From the IMG/VR virus record IMGVR_UViG_3300017527_000444, positions 1 to 33,893 of that record: a stretch of DNA of 33,893 bases; one strand, given 5' to 3'. A program made the translations under genes and the position numbers. The first letter of the stretch is position 1; each line of letters opens with the position of its first letter. Positions 13,901 through 20,891 of this stretch are shown piece after piece. The notes under the pieces were generated by a model that did no database searches, was not told the origin of the DNA, and saw only the letters and a list, made by a program, of their open reading frames with translations. The stretch comes from a virus.

Positions 13901-16254
13901 TGTCCGCTACTGTTTGTCACATCAGTTCCGACTAAACATTCAATCCCATTATCTGCTACAGTGAAATCACGCAACTGCAACCCAAGACTTACGTCATTTG
14001 CGGTTGTAAATATCAGGGGCGTTTGTAAAGATGCGCTCAAGAATCCCCCTCCTGTATTACGGACATAAAATTTAGGACTAGAAGCCACATTCGCTTTGAC
14101 CAAATAGCTCAAATCAGGACTGGCCGTATCGGTTTGGGTGATATGCAGACCAATATCATCTCCACTGGCTTTGTTTGTTGTATAGTTTATGGAAAATGCG
14201 GATTCCTCCCCGGTCGCTTCATTGAGTACATTTGTAGTTGAGCTTATAGCATCTACCCATTCGGTGCCATTATATACCCATCCAGTAGATTCACCGATGT
14301 TGGGTTCCGAATTGAGCACCATTTGCCCGATTGAAGGTGTGGTGTCTGTGGGGAGCTCGGTAGAGATTGCATAACTATCTAAATTCTTATTCCCGCTGGA
14401 GTCGATGATTGTTTTAATCCTGCTATTGCTCGGTGTATATATTCGTAACTCTTGTAGTGATAAGCTAGCATTCCCTCCAGTCACCCCAAGCCATACAGTT
14501 TCCATGTCTGGATGGAAAGAGACGTCGAATGTAACACGCCCATCATCTCCCCCTGGGTTCATGATGTCTCCCGCCCAAGCATATCTTTCCCCAGCTGCTA
14601 AATACTGAAATCCTTCGGGAACATAATCAGAGCCAGTTATCCTGGCCCCCAGATTGTCGAACGCGATAAAGACAATACCACCCCCTGTCGCGTCTATAGT
14701 TGCTTGAATAAATGCTTTTCTCATGAAATCTCGAGGCTCTTGGCTTAAATCTAATTTGATACCGAGCATCGTATACCCCAATAAGGGCATCTCTAAATAT
14801 GTAGATTGTAAGTCTATTCCAGCAAGGTTAGTGACCTGGTTAATCACATCAGTCTCCATAGCATACCAGGCATAACCAGGGGGGGCCCATACTCCGCTCG
14901 CGCTTTTGGTTAGTTGCTCTCTAGATATATGACTGACAAGGAAATGATCTCCTGATGTTTCAGTCATGTAGGGCGACTCAAATTTATTCTGGCTAAGAAT
15001 AGTCTTGCTCCCCGCATGGGTAGCAAGTACCAACTGGGTAGAGTCGTTCGCATTATGCAGCGTGTAGATATAAATAGAATTATTATTGAACCTTCCATCC
15101 CCCCCTAACATCCCCTTATTTATTGACGCACTTTCCCACCTCATGCCAAAGAAAAAGTTTCCACTAACAGACTTTGCCCCCGTGCTATATATAGCGACTG
15201 CGCCAGCGGCGTTGCTATTGTGGATTTGCAAAGAAGGGTTATAAAATACATTTTGATTCTGCTCGTAAGTCCCCGAACAGTTGAAAGTAATGCCCGAAAC
15301 AGTCGCTGCTAAATTCGTGGATAAGGCTGTAACAAAATCTCCGCCATAAAAAGTATTTTGATTTACAAAGCCCACACCAGAGGAGTCCAATATTAGCCCC
15401 TGAGCATTTCCCCTTACTGTGCCTAGCTCGATCTCGTTATATGCCGTCCCTGTGGCTACTTGGCTGACAAGATTAATCCCATAATAGAAATTATGAGCTG
15501 ACAATCTTCCTCTGAAATTTGTTATATCTTGTAATTTTAATCCTGAATAGACATCTGTATAGTCTATAGCGCTTCGCCTAACGTCTATAATAGAATTGAA
15601 CGTTTTTTTATAGTCTGTCCCTGTGATATTGCTCCCCCAAACAAAAGCATCTTCGCCGCTGCCAGTGAAGAGTAATATAGACTCACAGATAAAAGGAGTC
15701 GCATTCACATTAGTCAGCTGAGAAGCAAAATTATAAGTTCCAGCCCCGCCCGCGCAAAATGTCCTCTCACTAGTTGAGTCAATTGCTGCTTGAATTGCTG
15801 CGGCATTGTTCGTTGACCCATCGGCGAGAGCGCCAAACCAATCGATATAAGACTCTCTTAATCCCGAGACCGCCCCCGTTCCAGTAAGACTAAAAACTTG
15901 GTCTACCCCAGCTTTGAAATCTCCATTGATCGCAAGAGTAAAAGTATTACCAATAGAAAATTCCCCACTTTTATCTACCGCTATTGTGATATTATTGGGA
16001 ACAGTAACGTCGGCCCCAAGTGTGCAAGTTTGATTCACTAGGATAGTTTCTTCACTTGCCCCAATCGTTGCGATAAGCGCATTCAGAGTGACATCGGTAC
16101 AAGGACTAGTCGGGCAATTTACATCCGTTAAATCGCAAGTGGGAAAAGGGATTGGTCCCCCACCGCCCCCACTACCAGGCGAATAAAGATAATCTTGAGC
16201 TAGAGCCGTCGAACAACAAACAAAAAAAAGGATAAGAGCAAAAATGTGTTTCAT
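10918..16254 (-). CDS. giant tandem-duplicated beta-helix spike with signal peptide
   Basis: A 1778-residue protein. ATG 16254 (MKHIFALILFF) gives a signal peptide ending ALAQ at residue 20 and follows GGAG at 11 bases. A 57-residue longer start would lie within the upstream gene and bury the signal. Layout: Gly/Pro linker (about 25-40), module A1 (52-132), a pectate-lyase-like beta-helix (IDWFGA, AAAIQAAIDS at about 137-160), B1, C1, module A2 (about 853-930), a PbH1-type beta-helix (about 990-1340), B2, C2, and a concanavalin-like C-terminal domain (about 1585-1778). Parallel beta-helices in phage tails bind or cleave surface glycans; no catalytic residues can be assigned. At more than twice the usual spike length, it is explained by duplication. 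Confidence 0.85.
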   Translation of the reverse strand: MKHIFALILFFVCCSTALAQDYLYSPGSGGGGGPIPFPTCDLTDVNCPTSPCTDVTLNALIATIGASEETILVNQTCTLGADVTVPNNITIAVDKSGEFSIGNTFTLAINGDFKAGVDQVFSLTGTGAVSGLRESYIDWFGALADGSTNNAAAIQAAIDSTSERTFCAGGAGTYNFASQLTNVNATPFICESILLFTGSGEDAFVWGSNITGTDYKKTFNSIIDVRRSAIDYTDVYSGLKLQDITNFRGRLSAHNFYYGINLVSQVATGTAYNEIELGTVRGNAQGLILDSSGVGFVNQNTFYGGDFVTALSTNLAATVSGITFNCSGTYEQNQNVFYNPSLQIHNSNAAGAVAIYSTGAKSVSGNFFFGMRWESASINKGMLGGDGRFNNNSIYIYTLHNANDSTQLVLATHAGSKTILSQNKFESPYMTETSGDHFLVSHISREQLTKSASGVWAPPGYAWYAMETDVINQVTNLAGIDLQSTYLEMPLLGYTMLGIKLDLSQEPRDFMRKAFIQATIDATGGGIVFIAFDNLGARITGSDYVPEGFQYLAAGERYAWAGDIMNPGGDDGRVTFDVSFHPDMETVWLGVTGGNASLSLQELRIYTPSNSRIKTIIDSSGNKNLDSYAISTELPTDTTPSIGQMVLNSEPNIGESTGWVYNGTEWVDAISSTTNVLNEATGEESAFSINYTTNKASGDDIGLHITQTDTASPDLSYLVKANVASSPKFYVRNTGGGFLSASLQTPLIFTTANDVSLGLQLRDFTVADNGIECLVGTDVTNSSGQFNGVSIAPTYNQTGTAAATDLLINRTETAVGSGAQYLIDAQVGGSSKFSVDNSGYAIANLHGQITIEKYGTPCTDALLNSAISSIGATETTLVVPVACALSNNVTIPSNITLKVVKGGSFSIAATRTLTINGDFEAGDDIVFSGLGATTYAFTDVFSGWWGADETAITKTLASLSGNQNVTIASGAYTLTTGFTIAGIDDLNIFGYGAIFTQTAPLTRTFLVNGCDNIKIEGLTLVGLGTDFDPLGQTAADGIYVLSSVNTELRNNHISNFGNAGIELYNNNNTLIVNNRIVGPGSGVISPGENYNFGINLLSSTISTKKLTISNNDISDAGTSVFLGGENESILLTGNTIINTVGQHGVYSDNNDSITMSGNTVDTTVLQGIKLQLTALSPAHNYGIVDGNIVRNSGSHGILASALAGTSYAFINLVISDNNVSGVNAGDGIRTEGGVFNGTIVGNTVYDIAGRGVYAEAFAGSILSNSIQSTTQTGLGVDNSVFNASIDADLNNVIVMGNKLDDVVTTTNAGLSDDLRIGIFIDTLNNATITNNFVRLSESATAEPYAVYSSQNLTGTQVVTNNLFSYDEGRQTYYFDLAENAYFRDNIADGFTISDASFRDDSFVLPYLIPVDINQTTTLNAAAGDEVALQLNYTTNKVAGNDTGLQIDMTDTASPGVSNLIDAQVGGGTQFRVTNTGITYLNQILDNTSSTSMSIDGNFSSGSAGNGLLLNSNWNKANTSGQSNSVAITPNYNQASGTASNTDLLINRTETAVGSGAQYLIDAEVNGTSKFSVDNEGRVSALEFNPTRVLFADEMWGVLGSQWATRTTTGSRSPISGRSNGWFRLTTGATSTDEESIDWNDVAQFVNTAQPNQSFRVQLPSIADIEVDLGFIEVSGASDDDYIRFYFDASAGAAWNLEACTAGTCTTDAGANATTSITKLSWVFTSDTELEWFIDDVSQGSVTTNVPTAYLQPWIAVRTETTSAKSLDVDYDKVWQDRS
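11520..13700 (-). repeat. second unit of the spike's tandem duplication (A2-helix-B2-C2)
   Basis: Encodes residues about 853-1578. At DNA level the C modules keep a 29-base perfect direct repeat (11606-11634 and 13817-13845) inside a longer well-conserved stretch. The A and B modules are more diverged. The beta-helix part differs in sequence and length from unit one. Confidence 0.75.
13735..16101 (-). repeat. first unit of the spike's tandem duplication (A1-helix-B1-C1)
   Basis: Encodes residues about 52-840. Matching landmarks with the second unit: TIGASEETILV / SIGATETTLVV, NGDFKAG / NGDFEAG, NYTTNKASGDDIGLHI / NYTTNKVAGNDTGLQI, and an identical NRTETAVGSGAQYLIDA. Boundaries are approximate. 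Confidence 0.75.
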
Positions 16255-16258
16255 TCTC

Positions 16259-16639
16259 TTAAGGTCTCCTTGCGTAAGAAAAGCAAACTGAGCCAGTTGT
16301 AGCCGCCGCCCCTGATACGTATTTTCCATAAATGAAATATTCAGTTTCCCGACCGCCTTGATGCCAGATAGTCTGTGCTCTATGAACACCCGCAAAATAC
16401 ATATCTTCAACCGTCTTAACTGCATCAGTCATAGAAGAAATTTCTAAATTAGCATCAAGGTCGTTTTGGATGTAAATCTGTGTAGAATTAGAAACTGTTA
16501 CCGTGGTTAAAAGTACCCAGGTAGTGTCATTGAGATCCCCAAAGGCTTTACAAGAGAGAGGGCCATAGGGGATTGAACTAAATCCCGCAAAGCTAAAAAA
16601 AATGAACAGAATACAAAAAAGGCTTGTTAGTTTTCTCAT
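16259..16639 (-). CDS. small secreted protein, unknown function
   Basis: A 126-residue protein with a clear Sec signal: MRK, hydrophobic core LTSLFCILFIFFSFAG, likely cleaved near residue 22. The mature part of about 100 residues is beta-rich (LLTTVTVSNSTQIYIQND, ETEYFIYGKYV) with two Cys (CKAF and SVCFSYARRP) that could pair outside the cytoplasm. GAGG lies 6 bases before ATG 16639. It precedes the giant spike by 4 bases, so the two are probably translated together and might interact. No family is recognised. Confidence 0.7.
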   Translation of the reverse strand: MRKLTSLFCILFIFFSFAGFSSIPYGPLSCKAFGDLNDTTWVLLTTVTVSNSTQIYIQNDLDANLEISSMTDAVKTVEDMYFAGVHRAQTIWHQGGRETEYFIYGKYVSGAAATTGSVCFSYARRP

Positions 16640-16640
16640 T

Positions 16641-17198
16641 TTATTCCTCGTCTTTTAAGACCTGCTTATAGGCTCCATTGATCATCCAGCGTCTAACCAT
16701 CTCGGGATATTCTTGATTTCCTCCGCCATTGTAGCGCAAAAGTACTTTATCAAAAAGGGCTTTCTTATCTGTAACACCTTCGCTCTTAAATTTGTTAATT
16801 ATTTTTGCCACAAACCCACAACCCACTCTGAGATTATGGGTAGGTAGAAGTAAGCTACTTAGAAATACTTTATCAAACCCATTCTCCCTCGCCGTCTCTC
16901 CCATGATCTGCATCAAGCCCCAAGAAGTCGCTCTTGCCATTAACTCAGAAGAAAAGGTCGGAATTCTTCGAGGCATCATTCCAGGTAGTTGATCGGGAGA
17001 TTTTCCCTTTAAATATCGGTCAAAGAAACCTTGCTCATAACGAAATGCCCAAACATTTCCCCTAGATTCCTGATAGATTAAAGCGGAAATCATTTTGGGG
17101 TCTAAATGCAAGGCCGCGCACTGCCTCCGAATTTCAAAAGAAATATAATAACCATCTGTGATTAAACATTGGCTTGAGAAGTCAGGATTGCTGTTCAT
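16641..17198 (-). CDS. lytic transglycosylase (SLT-type), probable endolysin
   Basis: A 185-residue peptidoglycan-cleaving enzyme of the Slt/goose-lysozyme-like family. Catalytic Glu44 in IYQESRGN, the SWGLMQIMG motif at 92-100, and the RYNGGG motif at 155-160 are all present in the usual order. It cuts the MurNAc-GlcNAc bond, forming 1,6-anhydroMurNAc. No signal peptide or membrane segment, so as an endolysin it would need the holin. It could instead be a virion-associated enzyme, since it sits inside the fibre locus well away from the holin-like genes. GGGGA precedes ATG 17198; overlaps the upstream gene by 17 bases. Confidence 0.88.
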   Translation of the reverse strand: MNSNPDFSSQCLITDGYYISFEIRRQCAALHLDPKMISALIYQESRGNVWAFRYEQGFFDRYLKGKSPDQLPGMMPRRIPTFSSELMARATSWGLMQIMGETARENGFDKVFLSSLLLPTHNLRVGCGFVAKIINKFKSEGVTDKKALFDKVLLRYNGGGNQEYPEMVRRWMINGAYKQVLKDEE

Positions 17199-17553
17199 TC
17201 ATTCCCCTTTCGAGTCTCTCTCTCATTTGTTTCACTATTATCATCTGATTTATATTTGGCCTTATCTCATCAAAAGCGTCTAGCAATAAAAGTAATTGCT
17301 CAACTGTTAGACCAAAACACTCTAAACCATCCGTGTGAGCTTTAACTATTGCATCAAGAATACTTTCCAATCTAGCGAATATCCTTCTAGGTAATCCATT
17401 GGGAAAAAGATTATTAACTGCTACTGAAACCCACTCCATCCAGATTTCAAGTTCTGATCGAGTATCTGGCTCCAACCCTCCCACTAAGGATGCTCTTTTT
17501 AATGCAAAAATTATTCGTATCCCATTTAGATTCTCTTCTTTTTTTTGTTCCAT
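17182..17553 (-). CDS. hypothetical helical protein
   Basis: A 123-residue protein starting at ATG 17553 (MEQKKEENLNG), which has GGAG 7 bases upstream. Longer in-frame starts would overlap the end of the fibre gene. It looks all-helical: a helix with ALKRASLVGG, then LEIWMEWVSVAVNNLFP, a Leu-rich stretch (LTVEQLLLLLDAFDEI) and a charged C-terminal helix. No family is recognised. The position between a fibre gene and the lytic enzyme would suit a fibre assembly chaperone or lysis accessory, but this is only context. Confidence 0.6.
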   Translation of the reverse strand: MEQKKEENLNGIRIIFALKRASLVGGLEPDTRSELEIWMEWVSVAVNNLFPNGLPRRIFARLESILDAIVKAHTDGLECFGLTVEQLLLLLDAFDEIRPNINQMIIVKQMRERLERGMNEQQS

Positions 17554-17590
17554 ATATTGTCTCCAAACTACTTGTTTAAATGTTTCTTGT

Positions 17591-19015
17591 TTAGCCAGCA
17601 TACACGAACATAAATACATCGTTCGCATTGCCCTCCCTATCAAAATTGACATTAAAAGCCGACTTCCCGAGAGTTGTCGCCCTTACTATGTCATCACTTT
17701 GAGCTTTTAAACGACCAGGTTTATTTTCAGAGACACACAAAAGCGTTCCCGCACTTATCGCCCCTCCCTCGTCACAAACCTTCACCCCTGGGAAATCGCC
17801 TGATTCGGTATCCCCTAGAGCAATTATTTTTAATTCAACCCTATCCTGAAATCCCGTCTTTGTTACGATCTCAGTTCCCCCTTGTTCGTTTATGACTTCT
17901 TCTTCGACCTCAATTGGTTCAGGCGTGATTTGTTCTCCAGCATAAACACCGAAAACTGCGGGGTCATTATGATGTGCCCTCACTATCGTTTTATTATCTC
18001 CTGAATATTTCACGGGATCTCCAATTTTTACATCTTGAGCGCGATTATCCGCATTATGAATCCCTGAAAAAGAAGCATAGTTTGAGCAGGTGATTCCGTT
18101 AATTTTATAGGAGCTTGAGCCGAGGTTGATGCCATTATTCGTTAGAGTTCCTGCATTGTTAATCGGAAGCCAGAATGCGGAAGAGGCCAGTTGGAAACCC
18201 GCGTAACCTACCACATTACTGTAGATTTTGATTGCGCCACTACCTACTACGCCATATTGTAAATAGATATTTCCGATTCTCGAATTGGAACTATCAACCC
18301 CAAGGTTCTTGTAGGTTGAGGGATGCAAGGCTGCCCCAAAAGCTGAGGTATTGATTTTCCAGGCGACTGCCCCATTTTGATAAAGATTGAGTGTTGCATC
18401 AGACGACGGCCCGATGATCATACTACTGCTCCTTGTGAAGCTGCTACAATTCGTCATAGCTGTTATGTCGTTGTTGCTGCCTAGCATTGCTGCCCCTAAG
18501 TTCGTTCGTGCGTTAGAAGCACTCGAGGCTCCTGTTCCTCCATTTGCTATTGTTAGATCAGCACCCGACCAATTATCATTATTTATATTACTAAGTTGGG
18601 CTAAACTTCCTAAACCTAAATTCCCTCTAGCCGTTGCCGCATTTGCAACATCACTCAAGTTATTTGCAATTGCCAAAGCCCCAGCTTGGGAAGCAGTTAC
18701 GACGTGAGGATTTGAAACATTGTTAACATGAGCAGCATACGTAGCCAAGTCAGGAGCACCGACTTGAGCAGCAGTTACCGCATGAGGATTTCCAGTTACA
18801 TCGTTGATATGATTTGTGTAATCAGGTAAAGCATCTACCCAGGAAGCACCAGACTTTCTTTCAAACCTATTCGAGTTCCATCTTACTGCCCCATCAGGAA
18901 CATTGAAATCTGCCGAGAAGTCCATCTTTGCAATAGACTCATCTCTCTCTCTAAGCTCAGGAAGAACTTCCGTATTATAATTACTATCATTATCGGGTTT
19001 ATCCCAATCAACCAT
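17591..19015 (-). CDS. tail fibre protein with phage-fibre repeats
   Basis: A 474-residue fibre. After an N-terminal attachment region it has two tandem repeats at about 69-87 and 95-113 (NPHAVTAAQVGA / NPHVVTASQAGA), a common shaft repeat. Then come LSDVANAATARGNLGLG and ANGGTGASSASNARTNLGA, the Phage_fibre_2-type repeat. The C-terminal 150 residues form a distinct domain (DPVKYSGDNKTIVRAHH, VFGVYAG, then GISAGTLLCVSE-like strands) ending VFMFVYAG, probably a trimer tip or self-processing chaperone-like domain. No signal peptide. AGGAG lies 10 bases before the ATG. Confidence 0.85.
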   Translation of the reverse strand: MVDWDKPDNDSNYNTEVLPELRERDESIAKMDFSADFNVPDGAVRWNSNRFERKSGASWVDALPDYTNHINDVTGNPHAVTAAQVGAPDLATYAAHVNNVSNPHVVTASQAGALAIANNLSDVANAATARGNLGLGSLAQLSNINNDNWSGADLTIANGGTGASSASNARTNLGAAMLGSNNDITAMTNCSSFTRSSSMIIGPSSDATLNLYQNGAVAWKINTSAFGAALHPSTYKNLGVDSSNSRIGNIYLQYGVVGSGAIKIYSNVVGYAGFQLASSAFWLPINNAGTLTNNGINLGSSSYKINGITCSNYASFSGIHNADNRAQDVKIGDPVKYSGDNKTIVRAHHNDPAVFGVYAGEQITPEPIEVEEEVINEQGGTEIVTKTGFQDRVELKIIALGDTESGDFPGVKVCDEGGAISAGTLLCVSENKPGRLKAQSDDIVRATTLGKSAFNVNFDREGNANDVFMFVYAG

Positions 19016-19027
19016 CTTCTTATTCTC

Positions 19028-20014
19028 CTATATGGGCCTCTTGATTTTAACCTGGTCAGCACCGCAATCCCAGGCCGAACCCCTAGACTCCAGGTCGATG
19101 TCGTCATTAAAAAAATTTGATAAACCTACGCCTTGACTCCTTGCTACTGTATCGTTAGGATTAAGATGTAAATCATCATTTACCTCATCCACAAACGAAG
19201 GCACCCTCCCTTGGTGACTAGCTCCATCAGGACTTGATCTATCCGAAGTTACGTTGGCCGCAGTATTCACGGTAAAATCTGCTCCATCGTCGTAATAATC
19301 CTTATCGCCACTGTTGATTATGACGTTATTTTTAATGTTAGCAATAGCAATTTCTTCGCCACGCTTAGCAAGCTTGATGCCGTATCTATCAGCGTCTTTA
19401 ATCGTATTGTTAAAACAATTTATTGGAGAACTATCAGAAACGACTCTTTGGATTTCAATATTATCATTAAACCCCATGACTATAGAGTTTCGAATATAAA
19501 CCGCATGACCTCCTCCCATTGAGAGAGTATCTTGAATCCCTATACCCCCAGAGCCCACCGAACGGCGAACAATGCAAGCATTGATTACAATATCCCCCTC
19601 GTCCAAGTCCCCACTGATAACAATTCCACGAGCATCTTTATTAGTCCAGTATAGGTCACAATCAATCTGGATGCCCTCAATTAAAATATTACAAATTAAA
19701 ATCTCTAAAACAGTATCATCGAGACAGCTTAATCGGTAACAAGAATCGTCCCATTTGCCAGGATGTCTACCGCTAGACTTAATAGGATCTCCGAGGATTG
19801 ATATTGAATTTACATCCCATCCCCCCAAATCTACTCCTTGCGTGTCCTTGGTCGCACCGGAGCAATAGACATAGTGATCATGAATTGAGGTTTCACATTC
19901 GCCTGCATCCCATTCAGCTAAAGAACCATAAGCCCTGTCTTGACCCTCTGTCCCTCTAGTCTTGCCACTCCCGCCAGCAGGACTCTCTGTATTAACGTAC
20001 CTAATAATATCCAT
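19028..20014 (-). CDS. right-handed beta-helix protein, probable tail spike
   Basis: A 328-residue protein starting at ATG 20014 (MDIIRYVNTES), coupled to the previous stop by TAATG. Layout of a secreted-type parallel beta-helix: an N-terminal SPAGGSGKTRGTE segment, then rungs rich in Ile/Val/Asn (ILICNILIEGIQIDCD, GIVISGDLDEGDIVINAC, AVYIRNSIVMGFNDNIEI, AIANIKNNVIINSGDKD), and a closing NPNDTVARSQGVG followed by DCGADQ, typical of right-handed beta-helix proteins. Likely glycan binding or degradation at the tail tip. No signal peptide. It lies between a hypothetical gene and the fibre gene, 12 bases from the latter. Confidence 0.8.
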   Translation of the reverse strand: MDIIRYVNTESPAGGSGKTRGTEGQDRAYGSLAEWDAGECETSIHDHYVYCSGATKDTQGVDLGGWDVNSISILGDPIKSSGRHPGKWDDSCYRLSCLDDTVLEILICNILIEGIQIDCDLYWTNKDARGIVISGDLDEGDIVINACIVRRSVGSGGIGIQDTLSMGGGHAVYIRNSIVMGFNDNIEIQRVVSDSSPINCFNNTIKDADRYGIKLAKRGEEIAIANIKNNVIINSGDKDYYDDGADFTVNTAANVTSDRSSPDGASHQGRVPSFVDEVNDDLHLNPNDTVARSQGVGLSNFFNDDIDLESRGSAWDCGADQVKIKRPI

Positions 20015-20382
20015 TACAATTTCTTTATGTGATGTTCGATATCGTCGTAAGCAATATAAGCCTTTCTCCACTTAGTAAGCTTCTGTTTAATCTTTCCATC
20101 TAAATCTTCAACCGCAATTCTGTATTCCCTTTTTTTTATTGGCTTGCCATTGTCCTTCTTCGTTTTGACCATTTTGTTTAGGTCTTTTGCTTCAAAGTTA
20201 GTCACGCAAAGAAAGCCCACCTTACTACTAGAAGAAATATCCCACTTGTCAGGACTAGAATCATAATCCTTGTAAGCAAGGATATATCCATTTTTCCAAG
20301 CAAGCTCATTCTTCTTATCAACATAATTGAAAGAAGAAACAAGACATACGATTAAATCAACATCTACATATTCAGCAGCCAT
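20014..20382 (-). CDS. hypothetical protein of the fibre locus
   Basis: A 122-residue soluble protein: a hydrophobic beta-start (VDVDLIVCLVSSFNY), several Tyr/Asp-rich segments, and a basic C-terminal half (KKREYRIAV, KQKLTKWRKAY). Its ATG overlaps the stop of the previous gene by one base and its stop overlaps the next ATG, so it is firmly in the operon. No family is recognised, and no signal peptide or membrane segment is visible. Confidence 0.65.
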   Translation of the reverse strand: MAAEYVDVDLIVCLVSSFNYVDKKNELAWKNGYILAYKDYDSSPDKWDISSSSKVGFLCVTNFEAKDLNKMVKTKKDNGKPIKKREYRIAVEDLDGKIKQKLTKWRKAYIAYDDIEHHIKKL

Positions 20383-20879
20383 TAAACCTCTATATAAACA
20401 AGATGTCCGCTAGTTTGGTTACTACCACCAGCATTTAAAACGAGAGCTTCACCAACCGCCGTTTCGATTAAACCCAAAGGACAATGAGGGGAATTAACCC
20501 CCGATAGTGCATCTACACTCATGACCCCCGACAAAGCCGTAGATGCCCCACTCTTCCATGTTATCGTTTGTGCTACCACAACAATAAAGAGATATTGAAG
20601 CACCCGAATTTTCTTACCCCCAACAGCCGCAACAATAGTATTGTCACCTGAGCTTGCAAAGTCTATTTTCGCAAACTTAGGAGTGACCCCCACACCGTTA
20701 AGAGTGAGTTTGTCGGTAGATAAGTTTGAGCTAACAGGAAGTGGCGAAGCTTCGGTCGTATCGGTCGCGACCCCATCAACACCATGTGTTACTTTAACCC
20801 GTTGGTAAATTACACCACCAACGTCATCCCCCGCTATAGTTACCCCCGTTCCGGCGGTAATGGTAAAATTATCAGCCAT
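20382..20879 (-). CDS. tail-tip associated structural protein
   Basis: A 165-residue beta-rich protein whose start (MADNFTITAGTG, then GGVIYQRVKVTHGVDG and SPLPVS) matches a common phage motif found next to tail-tip and fibre genes. The rest is strands with a hydrophobic core (KIRVLQYLFIVVVAQTITW), small-residue loops and a closing HLVYIEV. Probably a small decoration or connector between the J-like protein and the fibres. AGGAG lies 8-9 bases before ATG 20879, and it is separated from the J-like gene by 12 bases. Confidence 0.75.
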   Translation of the reverse strand: MADNFTITAGTGVTIAGDDVGGVIYQRVKVTHGVDGVATDTTEASPLPVSSNLSTDKLTLNGVGVTPKFAKIDFASSGDNTIVAAVGGKKIRVLQYLFIVVVAQTITWKSGASTALSGVMSVDALSGVNSPHCPLGLIETAVGEALVLNAGGSNQTSGHLVYIEV

Positions 20880-20891
20880 CTTTCTTTCTCC

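Noticed and set aside
16255-16425. Longer N-terminus for the giant spike gene (start at 16425)
   Set aside because: It would place 57 residues before a perfect signal peptide and overlap the upstream gene by 167 bases. ATG 16254, just after that gene's stop, fits better.
7643-20014. Diversity-generating retroelement in the fibre locus
   Set aside because: I considered this because many fibre genes are present, but no reverse transcriptase and no template/variable repeat pair is visible in the window.
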